Positions 7,091 to 14,400 of a stretch of DNA of 20,519 nucleotides are shown here, piece after piece; position 1 is the first letter of the stretch, and each line of letters begins with the position of its first letter. This DNA comes from a virus: positions 1-20,519 of IMG/VR virus record IMGVR_UViG_3300037502_001976; one strand, written 5' to 3'. The notes beneath the pieces are model-generated. The model had not been told where the DNA came from. It saw nothing but the letters and a program-made list of their open reading frames with translations, and made no database searches. The translations under genes and the position numbers were made by a program.

Positions 7091-7654
7091 TTATTTACGG
7101 GTTATTTTAGTTGTGTCTTTAATCCAAGTACTAAAGACTTCAGAAGGCATGTCGAGCCCGGACTCGACACGCTCCTGAAATAGGGCTGTCAAAGTATTCC
7201 AAGCCACATCAGATTTCTGTTGTGGATCAAAACCATTTGACGCCGCAAGGTCCAACAATTGTTGTGCCTTGTCATCTTCGCCACGACCGAACGTAACAGA
7301 AACATTGTTTTTAATAATGTCTCCAAGTCCGTTTTCACGAAGCCATTTATAAGCTTCTTCCCTTTTGAAGTCATCTTTGGGAAGTGTACATCTATATTCT
7401 CTTTTGACTGTTACAGATGAACCATCAGCTAATTTCAAAGAACTTAAACCTTGCTCCGCTAGGAGTTCAGGTATAACTCGTTCACTAATATCTCTTGCCA
7501 TTGCTTTTAGATTATCTACATGCTCTTCAGCTCTAGTAATATCATCTTCTAAAGCTTTTAATTTTTGGCATTGGTCTGCTATTGTAGTTACTTCTACATT
7601 GTCTAGAAGATCCGTAGAATCATCTAGCATCATTTGTTTTACATCGTCACTCAT
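7091..7654 (-). CDS. Coiled-coil phage protein of unknown function, 187 aa
   Basis: I cannot name the family. The N-terminal 20 residues are acidic (SDDVKQMMLDDSTDLLDN). Residues 27-57 have a heptad-like, highly charged pattern (LKALEDDITRAEEHVDNLKA) suggesting a coiled coil. A helix and beta-hairpin segment (ELLAEQGLSSLKLADGSSV) follows, then a mixed C-terminal domain. This coiled coil plus short beta domain is seen in small phage proteins encoded next to SSB genes. The start is 2 bases downstream of the 132-aa gene's stop, with AAGGA in the last codons of that gene acting as its ribosome binding site. Near its 3' end the gene carries a GC-rich perfect inverted repeat (7150-7169). Confidence 0.78.
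   Translation of the reverse strand: MSDDVKQMMLDDSTDLLDNVEVTTIADQCQKLKALEDDITRAEEHVDNLKAMARDISERVIPELLAEQGLSSLKLADGSSVTVKREYRCTLPKDDFKREEAYKWLRENGLGDIIKNNVSVTFGRGEDDKAQQLLDLAASNGFDPQQKSDVAWNTLTALFQERVESGLDMPSEVFSTWIKDTTKITRK
7150..7169. repeat. Perfect 7-bp inverted repeat inside the 187-aa gene
   Basis: TGTCGAG and CTCGACA flank the 6-base loop CCCGGA. The element lies in the codons for the RVESGLDM stretch, which use G/C-ending or G/C-rich codons (GTC, GAG, TCC, GGG, CTC, GAC) unlike the AT-rich codons around it. It may form an mRNA hairpin about 60-80 bases before the end of the gene, or be a protein-binding palindrome. Confidence 0.55.
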
Positions 7655-7656
7655 AA

Positions 7657-8055
7657 TTATCCTTTCTGATAGAGATCGAATTCAATTGGGTAATATTTAA
7701 ACTCTCTACGATCCCATTTCAAGAGTTTAAATTGGCCATTGGTCATGTCACTTGCTATTGCACAAGAAATACCAATGACCGCCGGATCTCCTGTTAGCAA
7801 TATATAATCTTGCTTTCTAAAATCTTTTAAATTCTTTCGCATCTTAAATACGAAAGGTGCTGCATTAAATGCAACTTGATCAAAGTAGGCAAGGCATATA
7901 ACTAAATATCCAAAATTAGAAGCGCTTAATATATTTATATTAGCTGGTGGATGTTGTAATACATACACAAAATTTTCTTTAGGGTTCTCTTTAATAAACT
8001 CTAAAAACTCTGTAAGACTTTTATCTTTATATAACTCAAATATTTTATTTTTCAT
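7657..8055 (-). CDS. First gene of the replication operon, unknown function, 132 aa
   Basis: No family can be named. The protein is basic, with a Lys-rich N-terminus, a hydrophobic but not clearly membrane-spanning middle (NINILSASNFGYLVICLAYF) and a C-terminal DRREFKYYPIEFDLYQKG. It is the promoter-proximal gene of the leftward replication operon: a predicted transcription start near 8071 leaves a leader of about 16 bases with purine-rich AAGAGAG before the ATG. Promoter-proximal phage genes are often expressed early, so an early host-interaction or regulatory role is possible. The last codons supply the Shine-Dalgarno of the next gene, 2 bases away. Confidence 0.78.
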   Translation of the reverse strand: MKNKIFELYKDKSLTEFLEFIKENPKENFVYVLQHPPANINILSASNFGYLVICLAYFDQVAFNAAPFVFKMRKNLKDFRKQDYILLTGDPAVIGISCAIASDMTNGQFKLLKWDRREFKYYPIEFDLYQKG

Positions 8056-8068
8056 TCTTTTTTCTCTC

Positions 8069-8097
8069 TTGACAAATCATATAATGATCTTTATTTA
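8069..8097 (+). promoter_or_regulatory. Candidate promoter of the SNF2-like gene
   Basis: TTGACA at 8069-8074 is a perfect -35 box on the plus strand. The best -10 at a 17-base spacing, TATTTA (8092-8097), is weak. A perfect TATAAT exists at 8080-8085 but without a -35 at proper distance. Some plus-strand promoter must serve the gene starting at 8127; which boxes are used is uncertain. Confidence 0.45.
8076..8088. promoter_or_regulatory. Operator-like dyad in the divergent promoter region
   Basis: ATCAT-ATA-ATGAT is a perfect 5-bp inverted repeat with a 3-base centre. It overlaps the minus-strand -10 box and lies between the two facing TTGACA boxes. It could bind a repressor acting on both promoters, but short AT-rich dyads also arise by chance. 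Confidence 0.35.
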
Positions 8098-8106
8098 TTA
8101 TGTCAA
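8078..8106 (-). promoter_or_regulatory. Sigma70-type promoter of the leftward replication operon
   Basis: On the minus strand a perfect -35 box TTGACA (8106-8101) is followed after 17 bases by TATATG (8083-8078), and TATGAT is also readable at a 19-base spacing. Transcription would start near 8071, just before the 132-aa gene. The spacer contains TAATAAATA and ATCATTATAT blocks that recur upstream of hsp20. Confidence 0.72.
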
Positions 8107-8126
8107 TAGAAAGAATTTAATTATTT

Positions 8127-9566
8127 ATGGTAAGAGATTATAGGTTTAAAACCAAGCCATACGAGCATCAATTAGTTGCTTTAGAAAAGTCTTGGGATAA
8201 AGAAGAGTATGCATATTTTATGGAGATGGGTACAGGTAAATCAAAAGTACTTATTGATAACATTGCTATTCTTTATGACAAAGGAAAAATAAATGCGGCA
8301 ATGATTATAGCACCAAAAGGTGTTTATAGGAACTGGTTATCTTCTGAAATTCCTACACATATGCCTAGCCATATACAATATAAAAGTGTACTATGGACAG
8401 CTTTAACATCCAAAACAAAAGATAAAGAGTACCAATCTTTGTTTGAAACAGACTATAACCTTCACATCTTTATTATGAATGTTGAAGCTCTATCAACGCC
8501 AAAGGGTATTGCTTTTGCGCGTAAATTTTTATCATGTCATAATACTTTAATTGCTGTAGATGAATCTACTACAATTAAAACACCAAAAGCAGCGCGTACT
8601 AAAAATATAATAGGTATTGCAAGTCTTGCTAAATACAGAAGAATATTAACAGGTTCACCTATAACTAAATCTCCTTTAGATTTATATACACAATGTAAAT
8701 TTTTAAACGAAGATTTATTAGGTTTTAGTTCTTATTATTCTTTTCAGAATAGATATGCTTGCATGGTAGATAAATGGTTTGGTGGTAGAAAAGTATCTGT
8801 AATTAAATCTTATCAAAGGTTAGATGAATTATCTAAATCAATAGAGCCTTTTTCATATCGTGTATTAAAAGAAGATTGTTTAGATTTACCTGATAAAATT
8901 TATATTAAGAGAGAAATAGATTTAACAGAAGAACAATTAAAGATGTATCAATCAATGAAACTTGTAGCCATGGCAGCATTAAAAGGTAAAGTTGTTAAAG
9001 CCCCACATGTATTAACTCAATTAATGAGATTACATCAGATAACTTGTGGTCATGTAATGACAGAAACAGGTGAGATAGTTGATATTGAAAATAATAGATT
9101 AAAAGAACTTATTAATATTTTGGAAGAAGTTGAAGGTAAAGTTATTATATGGTCTCATTATACACATGACATCAGAAAAATTTCAGCTGAATTAAAAAAG
9201 ACTTATGGTGAAAATTCTGTAGTAGAATATTACGGACAAACAGAATCTGAAACTAGACAAAAAGCAATAGACAAATTCCAAGATCCGCGATCCCCGGTCC
9301 GATTTTTCATTGGCAATCCACAAACAGGCGGGTATGGTATTACGCTAACAGCGGCCAGTACAGTTATATATTATTCTAACGGTTATGATTTAGAGAAGAG
9401 ATTACAATCAGAGGATCGTGCACACAGAATAGGACAAAAGAAATCAGTTACTTACATTGATCTAATTGCGGAGAAGACTGTTGATGAAAAGATTGTCAAA
9501 GCTCTCCGCAAAAAGATTAATATTGCGTCCGAGGTTCTCGGAGAAGAATTAAGATCTTGGATTTAA
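8127..9566 (+). CDS. SNF2-family ATPase/helicase-like protein
   Basis: This SF2 DNA-dependent ATPase of the SNF2/Rad54 type has 479 aa. Motif I is MEMGTGKS (32-39), motif II is DEST (145-148), motif III is LTGSP (174-178), motif V is GGYGITLTAAS (401-411), and motif VI is QSEDRAHRIGQ (427-437), a strong SNF2 signature. It covers only the two RecA-like domains without accessory domains. SNF2 enzymes move along double-stranded DNA and displace bound proteins; phage members may clear host proteins from DNA or assist recombination and replication restart. It is the only gene on the plus strand and diverges from the replication operon, so it is probably controlled separately. No strong Shine-Dalgarno is seen; the purine-rich AGAAAG lies 13 bases upstream. 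The codons for motifs V-VI are locally GC-rich. Confidence 0.95.
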   Translation: MVRDYRFKTKPYEHQLVALEKSWDKEEYAYFMEMGTGKSKVLIDNIAILYDKGKINAAMIIAPKGVYRNWLSSEIPTHMPSHIQYKSVLWTALTSKTKDKEYQSLFETDYNLHIFIMNVEALSTPKGIAFARKFLSCHNTLIAVDESTTIKTPKAARTKNIIGIASLAKYRRILTGSPITKSPLDLYTQCKFLNEDLLGFSSYYSFQNRYACMVDKWFGGRKVSVIKSYQRLDELSKSIEPFSYRVLKEDCLDLPDKIYIKREIDLTEEQLKMYQSMKLVAMAALKGKVVKAPHVLTQLMRLHQITCGHVMTETGEIVDIENNRLKELINILEEVEGKVIIWSHYTHDIRKISAELKKTYGENSVVEYYGQTESETRQKAIDKFQDPRSPVRFFIGNPQTGGYGITLTAASTVIYYSNGYDLEKRLQSEDRAHRIGQKKSVTYIDLIAEKTVDEKIVKALRKKINIASEVLGEELRSWI

Positions 9567-9599
9567 CCAATCCATTTCTTCATTAGTATAAGGCATCAT
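9549..9599 (-). CDS. Candidate 16-aa micropeptide overlapping the SNF2 3' end
   Basis: ATG 9599 shares a base with the stop of the preceding micropeptide ORF (TAATG). The peptide reads MMPYTNEEMDWLNPRS, which has protein-like, acidic composition, with an alternative ATG one codon in. It ends antisense inside the last codons of the SNF2 gene. No Shine-Dalgarno is present, so it would depend on re-initiation. Very small ORFs are easily spurious; support rests on the stop/start chain and the composition. Confidence 0.3.
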   Translation of the reverse strand: MMPYTNEEMDWLNPRS

Positions 9600-9673
9600 T
9601 ACTTATAATTATTATAAATTAGATATAATAAGATAATAAAACAAACAATAAAAAATATTGTTATTGTAGTCAT
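9599..9673 (-). CDS. Candidate 24-aa single-helix membrane micropeptide
   Basis: The ORF starts at ATG 9673, overlapping the hsp20 stop as TAATG, and encodes MTTITIFFIVCFIILLYLIY followed by NNYK. This is an uninterrupted hydrophobic helix of about 17 residues with a polar basic end, the size of one transmembrane segment. The same TAATG junction links known genes here (4691, 16555, 18439). T-rich DNA encodes Phe/Ile/Leu by default, so chance remains possible. If real, it is a small membrane protein made with Hsp20. Confidence 0.4.
   Translation of the reverse strand: MTTITIFFIVCFIILLYLIYNNYK
9603..9617. repeat. Perfect AT palindrome in the convergent intergenic region
   Basis: TTATAAT and ATTATAA flank a single T. 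It lies downstream of the SNF2 gene within the candidate membrane micropeptide ORF. All pairs are A-T and the loop would be too tight for a stable RNA hairpin, so a protein-binding site is more plausible than a terminator. It may be chance in such AT-rich DNA. Confidence 0.3.
9644..9662 (-). terminator. Weak hairpin with T-rich tail downstream of hsp20
   Basis: On the minus strand AACAATA and TATTGTT pair around TTTTT and are followed by TGTTTTATTATC. This has the layout of an intrinsic terminator, but only one of the seven base pairs is G-C. It sits where the leftward hsp20 message and the rightward SNF2 message converge. Termination would be inefficient if it occurs. Confidence 0.3.
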
Positions 9674-10095
9674 TATTTAATATCTATTTTAACGCCTTCA
9701 ATTTCTTTAGGTTCGTTAAAACCAAGTTTGATTTTAAGTAGACCATCTTTCATTTCAGCTTCATCAACTATTACATCTTTAGCTAATTCAAACTGTTTGA
9801 AAAATTTTCTAAATGCTAGACCTTTTTGTACGTAGTCTACATTTTTATCTTCTACTTTTCCTTCTATTGTTAAAATACCGTCTTTAACTTCTACAAGTAC
9901 GTTATCTTTATTGTAGCCAGCTAAACCGATTTCTAATCCGTATTTACCTTTTGAGTATTTTACTACATTGTAAAATGGAAATGATTGTACTTTTGACCAC
10001 GTGTCAAAAATATTTTCAAACGCATCATCAAAAAACTTTGTTGATCCGTTGAACATTTGTTTGCTTAAATTATTGAAAACTTCTAGGTTTGTCAT
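9673..10095 (-). CDS. Hsp20 small heat-shock protein
   Basis: This 140-aa alpha-crystallin family chaperone holds unfolding proteins in an ATP-independent way and forms oligomers. The N-terminal arm has FPFYNVVK, then the crystallin core with KYGLEIGLAGYNKDNVLVEV, a GILTIEGK strand, a LAFRKFFKQFELAKDVIVDEAEMKDG segment and the family motif GLLKIKL near residues 120-126. The start is chosen at ATG 10095, because AAGGAG lies 6 bases upstream; the longer frame to 10137 adds 14 residues without a ribosome site. It follows speD and has its own promoter-like sequence (10154-10181). Hsp20 genes are common in large myoviruses and marine phages, where they probably aid virion assembly or protect host proteins during infection. 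Confidence 0.93.
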   Translation of the reverse strand: MTNLEVFNNLSKQMFNGSTKFFDDAFENIFDTWSKVQSFPFYNVVKYSKGKYGLEIGLAGYNKDNVLVEVKDGILTIEGKVEDKNVDYVQKGLAFRKFFKQFELAKDVIVDEAEMKDGLLKIKLGFNEPKEIEGVKIDIK

Positions 10096-10101
10096 AATTA
10101 T

Positions 10102-10107
10102 CTCCTT
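10102..10107 (-). promoter_or_regulatory. Ribosome binding site deciding the hsp20 start
   Basis: AAGGAG on the minus strand lies 6 bases before ATG 10095. It is the only good Shine-Dalgarno match near the 5' end of this gene and favours the shorter 140-aa protein. Confidence 0.75.
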
Positions 10108-10153
10108 TGTTAAGCAAGTTAATTGGTCCATCCACATGATGCAACCTGGAGGA

Positions 10154-10181
10154 GATATAATGATTATTTATTAATTTTCAA
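10154..10181 (-). promoter_or_regulatory. Promoter-like sequence for hsp20
   Basis: TTGAAA (10181-10176), inside the last codons of speD, is followed after 16 bases by TATATC (10159-10154). The spacer contains TAATAAATA and ATCAT, and the -10 region reads ATCATTATAT, the same blocks as in the replication-operon promoter at 8078-8106. A start near 10147 would give a leader of about 50 bases. Confidence 0.5.
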
Positions 10182-10746
10182 GTACTGATTTTTCTCTTGT
10201 AATATGGCCAACAACTGTGCCTTTATGAATACCTTCTTTAATTCTATACCCATGTGTGCCACTGCCATTAATCTCAACTTCTTTTCTACTTTTTAATAGT
10301 GCATTGTTTTTCTTCTCTATTTCTTTATTTTCATAATTTCTTGCAATCATATCTTCTGAAAAATTAATAGTATGTATTTCACTTAAATCATTCTCTCTGT
10401 CTAAAAATTTATATTCTATTTTTGTAGTGTTAAAATCTCTTTTTATTTTATTGCATATTGTTTCAGGATCAAATTCGCCGCAGGAGTAAACATCAAACTG
10501 CAACAAGGCGGGGTCAGGTTCATCCCATACATGCATTACTATATGAGAAGTTTCTATAATAGCTGCTCCTGTAATTCCACGATTCCCGATCATGTGAGAA
10601 TACTTTACGTATGGTCCCATCATAACCTTCATTCCTATTTCATCTATAAATTTCTTAAACCATTCAGTAAGGAAAGCTTCATCCATTGGAGGATTTTTAG
10701 CTTCTGCACGAACAATTAAATGTTTATGTACTAAAACTTTATTCAT
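10171..10746 (-). CDS. speD: S-adenosylmethionine decarboxylase family protein (SpeD)
   Basis: This pyruvoyl-dependent decarboxylase of the AdoMetDC/SpeD family makes the aminopropyl donor for spermidine. Numbered from ATG 10746 (191 aa), the motif IETSHIVMHVW contains Ser67, the expected self-cleavage residue that becomes the pyruvoyl group. His72 and Cys89 (in DVYSCGEFDPE) fall where the processing His and catalytic Cys lie in the short bacterial enzymes. The core ends near residue 130; a charged tail of about 60 residues (NYENKEIEKKNN..., GTHGYRIKEGIHKG) is extra. A TTG at 10761 could add 5 residues; no Shine-Dalgarno decides between them. No spermidine synthase gene is nearby, so a host partner is implied. 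Some SpeD homologues act on arginine or ornithine, so the substrate is not certain. Confidence 0.9.
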   Translation of the reverse strand: MNKVLVHKHLIVRAEAKNPPMDEAFLTEWFKKFIDEIGMKVMMGPYVKYSHMIGNRGITGAAIIETSHIVMHVWDEPDPALLQFDVYSCGEFDPETICNKIKRDFNTTKIEYKFLDRENDLSEIHTINFSEDMIARNYENKEIEKKNNALLKSRKEVEINGSGTHGYRIKEGIHKGTVVGHITREKSVLEN

Positions 10747-10790
10747 AAGCGCGTCATACAACTTTTTGAAATTAATGCAACAAATTATTT

Positions 10791-11249
10791 TTAAACAATT
10801 GGGGAATAAATTGTCTTGCCATCTACTTTAGATGCTTTAAGATATTGCCGTCTATTTTTGGCTGCAGAATAACTGCAATGAATCCATCCGGAGTTAGGGT
10901 CGTCAGGGGTCCAGAATTCAAGTATACATTGATCGTAATCAAGGTTTTTAACCAACCAATCACTAACTTCCTTGTTTGCTACACCAAATACTTCAAAGTC
11001 GGCTGCTTCACCACGAGTGTGTTGACTCTTGCTTGATGATCCTATTCTCTCACAAAGTTCTGGCGATCTATATCCAGAGCTGATTGTAACCGGTAAGTTA
11101 AAGTTATCGCGTACAGGTTGTAATATGTATTGGCAAAGTAATTGTAAATTAAATATGTGATCTGAATTTGGTTCGTTTGGTATTCCGAGTCTTATTGCTT
11201 CTTGGGATTTAGTTAACTCTTCTAAAGAAAAGTTGTTGCTTAATTTCAT
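10791..11249 (-). CDS. Peptidase M15 family endolysin
   Basis: This zinc peptidase of the M15A/D-Ala-D-Ala carboxypeptidase type has 152 aa and is expected to cut peptidoglycan cross-links at the end of infection. The N-terminus (NFSLEELTKSQEAIRLGIPN) is typical of phage members. Then come a conserved SGYRSPELCERIG block (58-70), SQHTRGEAADFE with zinc ligands His77 and Asp84, and GWIHCSY with the third ligand His124; Glu111 is a possible catalytic acid. There is no signal peptide, so export depends on a holin. The ATG overlaps the stop of the adjacent membrane-protein gene as ATGA, giving a holin-endolysin cassette. Confidence 0.93.
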   Translation of the reverse strand: MKLSNNFSLEELTKSQEAIRLGIPNEPNSDHIFNLQLLCQYILQPVRDNFNLPVTISSGYRSPELCERIGSSSKSQHTRGEAADFEVFGVANKEVSDWLVKNLDYDQCILEFWTPDDPNSGWIHCSYSAAKNRRQYLKASKVDGKTIYSPIV

Positions 11250-11473
11250 TTAAGTTTAAATAAAATGACTATGAGAGTTAATGCGAGAGCGCCCATTCCT
11301 GTAAGCATAGCTTTTTGAATCCAATCAACTTTCTTTTCTATCTTATAGATAGCACAACTCATATGTTTGAGATGATTGTTTTTTATTGTAGATATATCTT
11401 TTTTAAGATTATCCACTCTGTGATATAAATCTACCATATGTTCATCTAGCCGAGATTTTATGATTTTCTTCAT
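11246..11473 (-). CDS. Coiled-coil membrane protein, probable holin or XhlA-like lysis protein
   Basis: The 75-aa protein has a basic, heptad-patterned N-terminal part (HMVDLYHRVDNLKKDISTIK and IYKIEKKVDWIQ) and a single hydrophobic helix at residues 54-73 ending LIVILFKLK. Coiled coil plus C-terminal membrane anchor matches the layout of XhlA-type haemolysin/lysis proteins. It overlaps the endolysin gene downstream and the 1286-aa virion gene upstream, by 4 bases each (ATGA). Position and topology argue for a lysis role, either as holin or as holin partner. Family membership is by pattern only. Confidence 0.75.
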   Translation of the reverse strand: MKKIIKSRLDEHMVDLYHRVDNLKKDISTIKNNHLKHMSCAIYKIEKKVDWIQKAMLTGMGALALTLIVILFKLK

Positions 11474-14400
11474 ACTGTTCTCTGTCTTTGTCTAATTAGT
11501 TTTTCAGCAGGTGATAATAGTTGTTCTTCAGCTACTGTCAACTTTGTTATTGGGTTAATTTGATTACCAGCTACAGCTGTAGGTAAATTAACTTGTCCAT
11601 ATCCTTGTATATCAGTAGGATTTGGTAATTGTGGTAATCCTTGTATTGGAGCTAATGTAGGTTCAGCTAGATTCTTAAATGGATTTTCTATTTCTGGTAA
11701 TCCAGGAGCAGTTAAAGGAAGTGTAGATAATCTATCTCTTATATTATCTATTATACCAGATGCTTGATCAAAAGGGTTTGGTAAACCTAAATTCAAAGCA
11801 TTTTCTTCAAATAAATCTTTTACATCTTTAGATATATTTAAAGGTGTAAATACACCATCATTAATAGAACCAAATTCTTTTTTAGAAATACGTTCTGCAT
11901 TTTTAGAGATTACATCTTCAGATGTTCCTAATAATTCAGCTGCTCTTATATCTTTATAAAAATCTTTTTTAACACCAAACAAAGCTCTGTTAGCATTTAT
12001 ATATGCATCTACAATTTCTTCTGGGGTTACAGGACCACCTCTTAAAGTATTTCTTGTAAACAATTGTCTTGACTCTCTAATACCTTTTTGAAGTTCAGCA
12101 ACTTTAAATTTTAATCCACGTTCCACGTTTAACTTAACGGGTCTAAATCCTGTAAAGCCAGCTAATTCATCTCCTAATTCAAAAGTTTGTCCATACTTAT
12201 CAAATTTACCTTTTTGAATAACATCAACTGGTTCAATAGCTAAATCTAATCTTTTTAATTGGTCATATGAAAATGGAGCTTGTGTTTTTGCTAAATGAGT
12301 AATAGCAGCGATTATTTTATTTCCATCTGTATCTTCAGGATTAAATATTTGATTGCCTTCTCTATCTCTTCCGCCTCTAATAAATATATCTGCAATTGCT
12401 TCAGACCATATAGCTTCTGTTACGAATGGTTGACCTAATTCTTTTGTAGATTCTATTAATCCTCTAAAGAAATCATTCATTATACCATCTTTATCATTTC
12501 TGCCTGATGAAACTTGATTAAGAACAGTTTGAATTGGTCTATACAGTAAATCATATGCATTGGCGTGACTAAAATCTACGTACTTTAATTCACCTGTTTC
12601 TTTATCTTTAATTGGAATTAATGTTGAATTTTTAGACCAATCAGCAACATATCTTCTCATTGCTTCTACTTGTTCATCTGTAACATCGTAAATAACTTTA
12701 GCCATTTCAACAACAGCTGTAGGAACTGCTGCTGTTGTTACACCCATTCCAACTAATCTTTGATAACCAATACCAGCTAATGGTTTAACAATAGTTCCAT
12801 CAGCTAATTTAACTTCTGTTGTTATTTCGTCTAACGCTCTACTAATAATATTAGTAGATGTTCTCATTATTTCAGCTGGAAAAGATACGAAATTACCAAA
12901 TGGTAACTTACGTAAACCTTTTATAAAATCTCCAACATAATCATAGTTTGGAATGTTATTTCTTATTATACTTGCTGCTTCTTCATCTAATTCTTTTACA
13001 GTTTTATTTATTCCATACTTGGCATAAGCGTTATCTAAACGTTTACGTTCCATAGCCCATGATGTAATTTTCCAAAAGTCATCTTCAGCTGTATATAAAT
13101 CTTCAGATACTTTTTTAATTTTTGACAATGGTCTTAACATTAATCTTAAAAATTTATCTGAATTAACTGTTTCACCAAAACTAATATCTTTTAATAAATT
13201 ATTTAAATCTCCAAGAGCAACGTTTTTATTAACAACTCCTAACTCCAATAATTTTCTATACAGTTCATTATTTTGTCTTGTTCCTGGTAATGCTGTTTGT
13301 AAAGCTGAATATGCTTCACGCATTGATTTAACATCAGGTATAATTCCATTAGCTGTTGCAAATGCTCCTGCGCTTATAAAATTTCTTAAATGAGTAACTG
13401 GAGATAAAACTGTTTTAGCTAATTGAGAAGTTGCTTTAGGGTATAAAATTAAATTTTCATAAAGCTTACCAATAATACTATCACTTCTCATTTGTGATGA
13501 TGTTTGTTCTAAAGCATCTGCAATTTCTGTTATTGCATATTTACCATTAACGGGATTTGTAATTCCAGCTTCTAAAGCTTTATTAGGATCTATGTTAATT
13601 TTTTTAAAATCAGGACCTAAATTTTGTAATGCTTCTTCTTCCGTATCATAAAATATTCCTTTACCTCTAGCTTTTAATTCATCTGATTTAGCAACAAGGT
13701 CTTGAAAAAATTCATTTCTTCTTGTTATTAAAGATAATCTAGCAGTTCCACCTAATATTGTTTGCATAGGATTTTTAGTTTTACCAAGAAGTTCTTCTAT
13801 AACTTTTCTATTTTCAGCTGGTAAACTACTTAACGAAGCAAATCCTTTATCTGTAACAGCTTCATCTAATACTGTTTTACCCACAAAGAAATCAGGTATT
13901 TGAAATACAGGATCAGAAGGTTTATCCATTCTGAAACCTTTTGGAAGTCTTGCAGTTTTAACTAAACGTTCTACATAATAATTAGCTTGTTCATCTGTAA
14001 TTTCTTTGCCATTTTGCAAGGCAACTTCTTTAAACATATTCTTTGTTTTATTAATTGCTTCTTCTGCAGGTTTAAAATTAAAGAAAGGTATTAAAGATTT
14101 ATTTTGAAATATATCATAAGTAGAACCTAAATAATTTTTAAATTTGTTTCCAAATAAATTTTTAAAATCACTTATATCATTAGGATCTATTTTTCCTCCA
14201 ATGGAACTAAACATGTCTCCCCAACCAGATCTTATTAAACTTATATTGTCTAAAATACTTGTTATCGTTTTATCGTCAGCTCCGTATTTTCTTAAATTAT
14301 CTACAATACCTTTTTGTAATGTTTCATCTACATTTCCAAATGCAACTTTTCCTGCATCATCTATTGTAGGTTCTCCTGATAATAATAAATCATTCAACTT

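Noticed and set aside
8127-9566. SNF2 gene as part of a DISARM-like or restriction defence system
   Set aside because: No methyltransferase, nuclease, PLD or other defence gene lies nearby; the surroundings are phage replication and virion genes.
10096-10137. Longer hsp20 start adding 14 residues
   Set aside because: AAGGAG with 6-base spacing fits the ATG at 10095, and the extra residues (MWMDQLTCLTKEII) are unlike Hsp20 N-termini.
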